From: an uncultured bacterium
GTDB lineage: Bacteria > Planctomycetota > Uabimicrobiia > Uabimicrobiales > JABWCH01
Assembly: GCA_938003875.1 (NCBI GenBank)
Contig: CALKWO010000282.1
Location: 1 to 31,551, forward strand
Length of the DNA: 31,551 bases
Reading direction: 5' to 3'
The position numbers and the translations under genes were made by a program. This document shows positions 25,606-31,551 of the stretch, piece by piece; the stretch's first letter is position 1, and each line of letters begins with the position of its first letter. The notes under the pieces were generated by a model. The model saw nothing but the letters and a program-made list of their open reading frames with translations, was not told the origin of the DNA and did not search any database.

Positions 25606-25749
25606 ATGTCTGAAAAACAAGAAAAAGCACCAGCGACTCAAAGGTCTATAACATTATTGGCTCTTGTAGGCTCGGCATTATTGATGACGCTGGGATATGT
25701 TGTGAAAACAGCAATCGAAAAATCGAAGAGCAAGGATACACAGGCCTAG
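25606..25749 (+). CDS. 47-aa single-span membrane peptide
   Basis: A short gene starting at an ATG with AGAAGGGA 7-8 nt upstream. A hydrophilic N-terminus (SEKQEKAPATQRS) is followed by one hydrophobic helix (about 15-34) and a Lys/Ser-rich tail, ending in TAG. Its position right after the LRAT-like gene, with its ribosome site inside the shared flank, suggests co-expression. Size and topology suit a membrane anchor, a holin-like partner or a small toxin or immunity peptide; I cannot choose. The equivalent gene is absent after ggt. Confidence 0.6.
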   Translation: MSEKQEKAPATQRSITLLALVGSALLMTLGYVVKTAIEKSKSKDTQA

Positions 25750-25840
25750 GTCGGGCGACAAAAGTTTTTGACATTACATGAATTTCGTATAAGCCTGAAC
25801 CTAACTGATTTTAAGATTGCTTACACATTTAAAAGAATTA

Positions 25841-25885
25841 CCAGTGGCGTTGTCCCTGGCTATTATATTTCGACCCTTCGGGGCT
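25841..25885. repeat. REP-like dispersed repeat in a gene-free stretch
   Basis: CCAGTGGC-GTT-GTCCCTGG, followed by TATTATATTTCG and CCCTTCGGGG, has the form of a REP-like element I have seen in many environmental bacterial genomes, where the first palindrome is usually CCAGTGGC-GTT-GCCACTGG. This copy is degenerate. The rest of 25750-26107 is AT-rich, holds no gene that I can see and should contain the promoter of the ATPase gene. Confidence 0.45.
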
Positions 25886-26107
25886 AAGATTGGAATATAA
25901 CTTAAAGTGCATTTATCACTAAAACTATAATTTTCTATGCATCAAGTACAAACTTCATAAGGAACAAGCTTAGCGGCAGTATTATTGAAAAAGCTTTCTT
26001 GCAAAAAAAACATCCATAAAATATTTTAAGATTTCAATAGCTTTTTTGCAAAAAAAATGCAAAAATTAAACTGAAATCAAAATATTTGTTTTTATTGAGG
26101 AAATGCT

Positions 26108-27400
26108 ATGCTAATAGAATTTAGAGTAAAAAATTTTCTTTCATTCAAAGAACAGGTGACTTTCAGCTTGCTTGCTTCCAACCCTGATTCTAAATTAGAC
26201 AAGGAATATCCCGAAAATATTTTTGAGACATCCTATCCTAACATTAAATTGCTTCGTTCTGCTGTTGTCTATGGTGCTAACGCTTCTGGTAAGACAAATT
26301 TGTTTCTTGCTATGCAATTTGCCCAAAAATTGATACTCACTTCCCATGCACTCAATCCAGAAAGTCTTCTCCATTCTCATCCATTTTCCTTGGATGAAAA
26401 TAGCAGGGAATCGCCAACGAGCTTTGATTTTGTATTTATTCATGAAAATCTTAGATATACCTATGGATTTTCTATTGCGAGAGGAAAGATCGCTGAGGAA
26501 TATCTTTATGCCTATCCCAAAAATCGTAAAAAAATTTTTTTTGAACGCTTTGAAGAATCCAAATATAGGTTTATAAAAAATAAAAAAAAACAAAAAGAAA
26601 TTTCAGAAAAAACCAGGAACAATTCTCTTTATTTATCTGTAGCTGCGCAATGGAACTATGAAGATGCATCAAAACCGTTCGAATGGTTTAACAATATACT
26701 AAAGTCTGTGATCAAAAGAGACGATGACATTAAAGATCAATTCTTTTTCTACACTGCCAGGCTTAGCTATGAAAATCAAAAAATCAAAAATTTTATCGAG
26801 CAAAATTTAAAGAAGGCAGATATAGGGATTGAGTCCTTCGATATAAAAATAGCGGATTCTCAGTCTACGGAAAAAATATACCAAAAATTTCCTCCTTCTT
26901 TACAAGCCATATTAAAAGACCCGAACAATCAACTTCAAGCTTTCCAGGTAAAAATGCTACATAAAGCCATCAATAGCGAAGGAAAAGAATTTGCGACTTC
27001 TTTGGATATTAGCCAAGAATCCAGTGGTACCGAAAAGTTTTTTGCTTGTCTTGGGCCATGGATTGATGTTTTGATGAATGGATATGTTCTCTTTATAGAT
27101 GAGCTAGATACAAGGCTTCATCCTATGTTGACTCAATATCTTATTGAAATGTTTCATAACCCAGAAATAAATCGAAAGAATGCACAACTTCTTTTTAACA
27201 CATATAATACCCATCTTCTTAGTGCAGATATTTTGAGACGCGATCAAGTATGGTTTACAGAAAAGCGTAAAGATGGAAGCACTGATCTATATTCCTTGTT
27301 AGAATATAGCCCCAGAAAGTCAGAAAATTTAGAAAAAGGATATTTACAGGGCCGTTATGGAGCAATCCCATGCCTTGGAGGGCCTTTTTCATGGGATTAA
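26108..27400 (+). CDS. AAA-type ATPase of an AbiL/RloAB-like defence module
   Basis: A 430-aa SMC/ABC-like ATPase (AAA_15/AAA_21 class, as in RloA, AbiLi and OLD-family proteins). It opens with the family start MLIEFRVKNFLSFKE. Walker A is GANASGKT (56-63), the ABC-type signature is ESSGTEK (304-310), and Walker B is LFIDELD (328-334) followed by the D-loop RLHP. The switch segment reads NTYNTHLLS, where relatives usually have THNT. The gene overlaps the following RloB gene by 10 nt, so both are made together. Such ATPases sense phage infection and control the partner nuclease in abortive defence. Function here is inferred from the pairing. Confidence 0.85.
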   Translation: MLIEFRVKNFLSFKEQVTFSLLASNPDSKLDKEYPENIFETSYPNIKLLRSAVVYGANASGKTNLFLAMQFAQKLILTSHALNPESLLHSHPFSLDENSRESPTSFDFVFIHENLRYTYGFSIARGKIAEEYLYAYPKNRKKIFFERFEESKYRFIKNKKKQKEISEKTRNNSLYLSVAAQWNYEDASKPFEWFNNILKSVIKRDDDIKDQFFFYTARLSYENQKIKNFIEQNLKKADIGIESFDIKIADSQSTEKIYQKFPPSLQAILKDPNNQLQAFQVKMLHKAINSEGKEFATSLDISQESSGTEKFFACLGPWIDVLMNGYVLFIDELDTRLHPMLTQYLIEMFHNPEINRKNAQLLFNTYNTHLLSADILRRDQVWFTEKRKDGSTDLYSLLEYSPRKSENLEKGYLQGRYGAIPCLGGPFSWD

Positions 27401-28032
27401 AGGACTTCAGTAAAAGAAAAGCAGGTTTAAGACAAAGAAATCCAGTGATTTATATTTTTTGTGAAGACCAAAAATCTGCTAAAAAGTATTTTGAAGAAAT
27501 GAGACAGAAAATTCAATGTAGATCCGCTAAAATAGAAATCCTGTCTCGTGGTAATGCTGATCCGTTAAGGCTTGTTAAATACGTAAGAAAATACATTAAA
27601 GACAATCAAAATAATATTATAAAAGGCAAAGATGCTTTTTTTTGCGTCTTTGATGAAGATGGAAGAGGAGATAAAAAACTTCAAGAAATAGAAAAAGAAT
27701 TATCTCAAAAGCATGGTTCTTTGGTTACAAAAGTTTTTTCCAACCCTTCCTTTGAGCTATGGTATCTGCTTCATTTTATTGATCAAAATGCTGCCCTCAA
27801 TAATAACCAATTAATACAAAAGCTTCAAAAATCTATTCCCAATTATTCTAAAAGTGAAGGATATTATAATCCATTAGAAAAATCGCTTCAAACAGCAATC
27901 AAAAGAGCCAAAGATATGAATGAAATGCATAAAAGAAATGGAACTAAGCTTTTTTCTCAAAATTCTAATCCATCTACCCAAATTTTTTTAATCTTCGAGT
28001 GCTTATGCTTACAAAGGCTGCAAAGTTCGTAG
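27391..28032 (+). CDS. RloB-family protein (TOPRIM-like nuclease partner)
   Basis: A 213-aa protein of the RloB family, the same domain found in AbiLii. TOPRIM-like acidic residues are visible: Glu25 in YIFCED and the pair Asp88/Asp90 in VFDEDGRGD. The hallmark NPSFELWYLLHF lies at 118-129. I chose ATG 27391 because GGAGGG lies 9-10 nt upstream and the protein begins with the usual basic stretch. An in-frame ATG at 27370 would lengthen the overlap with the ATPase. It is probably the toxic nuclease effector, held in check by the ATPase. The family name is confident; the activity is inferred. Confidence 0.83.
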   Translation: MGLKDFSKRKAGLRQRNPVIYIFCEDQKSAKKYFEEMRQKIQCRSAKIEILSRGNADPLRLVKYVRKYIKDNQNNIIKGKDAFFCVFDEDGRGDKKLQEIEKELSQKHGSLVTKVFSNPSFELWYLLHFIDQNAALNNNQLIQKLQKSIPNYSKSEGYYNPLEKSLQTAIKRAKDMNEMHKRNGTKLFSQNSNPSTQIFLIFECLCLQRLQSS

Positions 28033-28280
28033 CCCAAGCTCGGTTTTTATTGTCGCAGCATCGACTCTTTCCATCATTGCTTGTGAAGCATTTAAAAAAT
28101 TCAATCCGCTCTATTATGGATAGGAAAAAATAATTTATGGATTCCAAGATAGAAAAAAACTTTTAACGATGATGATTTCAACAGCTTAGACAGTTTTCTC
28201 TTTGGCGATGAAGCATTTTCTTGGGCAATGAAATTGTGGGCTGTCGTCCTTTTGGGGGGAAGCTATAAAAAGCTACTTCA
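28033..28280. other. Gene-free stretch with a possible coding remnant
   Basis: This separates the RloB gene from island repeat copy 3. On the plus strand a frame is open from 28153 to a TGA at 28354-28356 and contains NSLDSFLFGDEAFSWAMKLW, with protein-like composition, but there is no suitable start and the end runs into the repeat. It may be a decayed gene end. A long minus-strand frame (28178-28744) overlaps the kinase start and has no support. Confidence 0.3.
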
Positions 28281-28505
28281 TTTTGTTCCATCCTCTTCCC
28301 ATTGTTTCTGGTTAAATTTAGAAGAGGGATTACTAAGTTTTTTTCCTGGAATCTGATAGAGAATCTTTCCTGCTTTCTTTTTGGTAGTATACTTGCGTAA
28401 GATATACAGGAAGCAGGGGATTTTTGGGGGAAAATTGGAAATATTTTTCTCTTGCAAGGGATTTTTGATACAATAGAATAGATGCTGTATACAATAGCAA
28501 ACCAA
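28281..28505. repeat. Island repeat, copy 3
   Basis: The left part matches the right part of copy 2 (AAATTTAGAAGAG, CTAAGTTTTTTTC, CTTTCCTGCTTTCTTT) and the right part matches copy 1 (GGGGATTTTTGGGG, AAATATTTTTCTCTTG, GGATTTTTGATA). It lies 145 bp before the kinase gene and ends in the same TTGCAA/TACAAT arrangement as copy 1. Between 28506 and 28649 the DNA is AT-rich and holds only the kinase ribosome site. Confidence 0.7.
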
Positions 28506-28649
28506 ATATTGTCCGCTGTAATTCTGGGAGGAAATATTTTTTTTTTTACGCAACATTCAATTATGCCTTGAAAATAGCATAAGTTTTTATAAAATATAGT
28601 TTTATCGCTGGCAAAAAAAAATAGTGGATGAAAAAAAGGAGAAAGTGTA

Positions 28650-31551
28650 GTGGCAGGTATAGCGCAATTTTTCAAAGAAAGCCCGATGGCAAAAAGAATA
28701 CTGTGGCGGCTGGCCAACAGGGCGATCCGATCCATCCCTGTCATAGGCGATGCCTACGACCTGTTTGACGATGTGGTAATAGAAAGCATAGCATCCCAGA
28801 AACAGGCAGAGGTCAATGACCTGGTGGGACTGATGTACGAGAAGTTCGAGCCTTTGATGAGAGAATTGGAAGAAAAGACCGTGACAGACGAGCAACTGGA
28901 GGCAAAGCTATCAGAGCCAGAAATCGTGGTGCAGCTTACAAGCTTTCGAAAGGAAATCGAGAAAAACAAGAGCCACTATGAGGCTGTACTCGTGCAAATG
29001 TCTTCTCAAATCAAAATACACGGGGAAAAAATTGAGACACTGACCGTAGATATAGCGAAATTGGGGAAGTCGCTGGAAATCGGTGCTCAGTTCAAGTACA
29101 TTTCGCAAAGCGTGAAGCACAGAATCAGCATCCAGGGTACCATAGGCAATCTTTACGACCGCATGGAAACGGCCAATGAAAGAGGCGGGCAGGGAGTCTT
29201 GTGGAGAGCGCACAGAATCGGAACACCAGCAGACAAGAGTGTGGTGGTGAAGACCATCAAAGCCAAGAGAGCAGGCGATTCCAAGGCAATCCAGAGGTTT
29301 TTGCTGGAAGGATTCCTGGCATCGCAAATCCTTCATGAAAATATCGTGAGAATCAGCGACTACGGCGGATTCTTCGAGAAGGACGAGTATTACATCGAGA
29401 TGGAAGACCTGGAAAATCGCACAGCGAAAGAGTGGTGTACGGAAAGCCCGTTTGTGGGAGATAACCTGGAGGATTACATCAACATCCTGTCCCAGACAAC
29501 TGAAGCCCTGGAAGCAGTGCATAAATACGGCCTGGTACACAGGGACATCAAGCCCTCCAACCTTATGGTACTCGAAAATGACATGGTAAAGCTCATAGAC
29601 TTTGGCTCGGTAAAGAGCCTGGAGGCAGAAGAAAACCTGAGAGCAGGCCGAACCATGACCACAACAGGCGAAATGGTAGGAACCCCGCAATACATGAGTC
29701 CAGAGCAGTTTGGTACAGAGTATGGAAAGATATGCACAGAGACAGACGTGTATTGCCTGGGAGTCACCATGTTTGAGATGTTCACAGGCCAGTTACCCTT
29801 TTTCGGAGGCTCTGCCATCCAGTATGGCAAGGCACACGCAGAGCAAACCCCGCCCAGACCATCGGCAATCAATCCCAAGATACCCAACTGGCTGGACACA
29901 CTAATCTTGCGAATGCTGGCAAAAAGAGCAGGCAACAGACCGAAAATCCAGTCTGTAAAAAGCACGCTAGAAGAGAACCGACCACAAAACATGGAATCTA
30001 TGATGGCCAAAGTCAATAAAAATCTGTTGAAAGGTGCGACCCAAGGGCTAAATGAAGAAACGGAAAAGGCAATCAGGGAAGCCATGTCCTCTCTGGAAAA
30101 AAGGATGCAGGGAGCCTCTGGTCAGATAAGAAACAGACTGAAAGAGTTCATCCAGGACACGGAAAAAAGTCTGTCTGGTCTGAAGGTCAAGAAAAGCACA
30201 GGAGTCAACAGACCCTTCAACCCATTCCTATGCCCCAATATGGAGTGCAACCAGGAATTGCAATCAGGCATGACAGAATGTCCGCAGTGCCAGGTAACCT
30301 GGAAAATCGAATGTCTATGCGAAAGAAAAGAGAATACTGCATACAACAAAGACAAATGCCAGAAATGCAGGGAAGGCAGAGCCATTCCAGAGTCCCATAA
30401 AAAACGACATTCTCTGCTGGCAACCATGGACAGATGCATAGCAGAGAAAGAATACATAAGGGCCATCAACTACCTGGGCTTGTACGAGAATCTAAAAAGC
30501 GACCCAGAGGTATCCCAAAAATATGAAAAGGCCATATGCGAGCAAAAAAAGAAAGAGCAGGCAGAGCAGCAGGCTGTAAAGCAAAAGATAGAGGCTGGAA
30601 TCCAGGAGATCGAGCGGCTCAAGAATACAGAAGACGAGGAGCAAAAAAAGATTCGTCTGGCGCAGGAAGAAAAGCAAAGGGAAGCAGAAATAGCGAAACT
30701 CCAAAAAATAATCGCTGCCGAAGAATACCAGGAAGCACTGGAATACTACCAAAACAGCTTCCCACAAAACCTGAAGAATGACAAAACAGAAGAGGTGAGA
30801 GACAAAGCCTGGGACAATCTCTCGAAATATGAAATCGCTCAGGCAAAAGCTCTGTCAGGCCAAAAAGAATACGAAAAAGCACTGGAAATGCTGATGGGGA
30901 TAGCAGAAAAGAGGCCAACAAAACTATTCAGGGATGCAGTAGAAAGCATAGCCAGCGATTTTGCGCAGGTACTCTACACACAGGGCGACTTTGATCAGGC
31001 ACTGAAAGTGTACGACTACGCAAGCCAGATGCTGAAATCCAGCCCAACTCTTGCAATGAAAGCAAAAGAACTGCAAGCAAAATGGCAAAAGCAAAAGGAT
31101 AGCTTAGCTACAGTAGAGTCAATGGTAAAGGCCAGCGAGGGCGGAGTGGAAGCCAGAGTCAACCTGGAACAGGCAGAGGAAATTTTAGCAGACGAGATGT
31201 ACCTCGAACCAATGCCAAAGGAACAAAAGGATGCCTATTGCAGGTACGTAATATGGCTTCAAAGTACGCAGATTCTAAAACAGGCAAAGGCCATGATAGA
31301 CGCAGGCAACATGGAACAGGCAGAAAGTGAACTTCGCGACCCTATCCTACTCCAGGAAATGGGAACAAGCCTAGAACAAAGGTACCTGGAGCTGGCCCGC
31401 CAGTTAGAGACAGCAAAAAGGAAAGCGAGGGGAATAACAGGAAAACTGCGGTACATGATGAAATGCAAAAAAAAAGAGCAGGAAGATTACGAGAAGGTAA
31501 AGCAGGAATATGAGCAAAACAGAAGGACTGACTCCCAAAAAATCGAGTACT
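28650..31551 (+). CDS. Large Ser/Thr kinase with Cys clusters and coiled-coil tail (partial)
   Basis: At least 967 codons, open to the window edge. The GTG start at 28650 has AGGAG 8 nt upstream and an in-frame stop at 28629-28631. Residues 1-170 are helical, with IRSIPVIGDAYDLFDDVV near 25-42, like adaptor-type N-termini of signalling proteins. The kinase (about 171-435) is complete: glycine loop ERGGQG (177-182), Lys201, Glu220, HRDIKPSN (297-304), DFG (317-319) and GTPQYMSPEQ. Two Cys clusters follow, likely zinc ribbons (Cys528, 533, 544, 547 and Cys554, 556, 569, 572). The rest is Glu/Lys/Gln-rich coiled coil with TPR-like pieces. Its base composition is clearly less AT-rich than the island to its left. 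Target and signal are unknown. Confidence 0.85.
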   Translation, partial: MAGIAQFFKESPMAKRILWRLANRAIRSIPVIGDAYDLFDDVVIESIASQKQAEVNDLVGLMYEKFEPLMRELEEKTVTDEQLEAKLSEPEIVVQLTSFRKEIEKNKSHYEAVLVQMSSQIKIHGEKIETLTVDIAKLGKSLEIGAQFKYISQSVKHRISIQGTIGNLYDRMETANERGGQGVLWRAHRIGTPADKSVVVKTIKAKRAGDSKAIQRFLLEGFLASQILHENIVRISDYGGFFEKDEYYIEMEDLENRTAKEWCTESPFVGDNLEDYINILSQTTEALEAVHKYGLVHRDIKPSNLMVLENDMVKLIDFGSVKSLEAEENLRAGRTMTTTGEMVGTPQYMSPEQFGTEYGKICTETDVYCLGVTMFEMFTGQLPFFGGSAIQYGKAHAEQTPPRPSAINPKIPNWLDTLILRMLAKRAGNRPKIQSVKSTLEENRPQNMESMMAKVNKNLLKGATQGLNEETEKAIREAMSSLEKRMQGASGQIRNRLKEFIQDTEKSLSGLKVKKSTGVNRPFNPFLCPNMECNQELQSGMTECPQCQVTWKIECLCERKENTAYNKDKCQKCREGRAIPESHKKRHSLLATMDRCIAEKEYIRAINYLGLYENLKSDPEVSQKYEKAICEQKKKEQAEQQAVKQKIEAGIQEIERLKNTEDEEQKKIRLAQEEKQREAEIAKLQKIIAAEEYQEALEYYQNSFPQNLKNDKTEEVRDKAWDNLSKYEIAQAKALSGQKEYEKALEMLMGIAEKRPTKLFRDAVESIASDFAQVLYTQGDFDQALKVYDYASQMLKSSPTLAMKAKELQAKWQKQKDSLATVESMVKASEGGVEARVNLEQAEEILADEMYLEPMPKEQKDAYCRYVIWLQSTQILKQAKAMIDAGNMEQAESELRDPILLQEMGTSLEQRYLELARQLETAKRKARGITGKLRYMMKCKKKEQEDYEKVKQEYEQNRRTDSQKIEY

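Noticed and set aside
28178..28744. 188-codon minus-strand frame across repeat copy 3 and the kinase start
   Set aside because: It crosses the kinase ribosome site, lies largely in repeat DNA and lacks its own ribosome site. Some protein-like similarity between repeat copies follows from the DNA similarity.
28911..29690. 259-codon minus-strand frame opposite the large kinase
   Set aside because: The plus strand here encodes all kinase motifs in order; the antisense frame has no recognisable features.

Overview
The window looks like chromosome from a Gram-negative environmental bacterium of moderate to low G+C. Pointers are a secreted alpha-2-macroglobulin, a PEP-CTERM (exosortase-sorted) surface protein, two Hanks-type Ser/Thr kinases (one fused to a receiver-like domain) and a full beta-oxidation operon. 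This mix is common in Planctomycetota and related PVC bacteria, but no rRNA or other phylogenetic marker is present, so the placement is only an inference.

Layout. 1-2886 (minus strand): a tightly overlapping operon of a receiver-like/kinase fusion, truA and an ABC transporter ATPase. 3303-9326: a 2007-aa secreted alpha-2-macroglobulin with an intact Cys-x-Glu-Gln thioester. 9628-14981: a fatty-acid beta-oxidation operon in the order acyl-CoA dehydrogenase, thiolase, 3-hydroxyacyl-CoA dehydrogenase/enoyl-CoA hydratase. These are the same three proteins as Bacillus fadN-fadA-fadE, in reverse order, with a palindrome beside the likely promoter and a strong terminator. 15086-15880 (minus): a PEP-CTERM protein.

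From about 15.9 to 28.6 kb the DNA becomes AT-rich, repeat-rich and full of debris, and reads as an accessory island. It holds an AlkD-like DNA glycosylase, a gamma-glutamyltranspeptidase, a VapBC-type toxin-antitoxin pair, an unknown gene with a truncated paralogue, four unknown membrane or secreted proteins, an LRAT/NlpC-like enzyme followed by a 47-aa membrane peptide, and a two-gene AAA ATPase + RloB (TOPRIM-like) cassette of the AbiL/RloAB kind, a probable phage-defence module. Three copies of a roughly 230-bp repeat (about 16.5, 21.2 and 28.3 kb) punctuate the island.

The clearest structural discovery is a cassette exchange. The ggt gene at 17.8-19.5 kb is bounded by two flanks that are near-identical to the flanks of the LRAT-like gene at 25.2-25.6 kb, so ggt occupies the slot where an LRAT-like gene once sat. 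A frameshifted P-loop remnant begins exactly where the right flank ends.

From 28650 to the right edge runs a large, less AT-rich Ser/Thr kinase with an unusual helical N-terminus, two Cys clusters and a long coiled-coil/TPR-like tail. It is cut off by the window.
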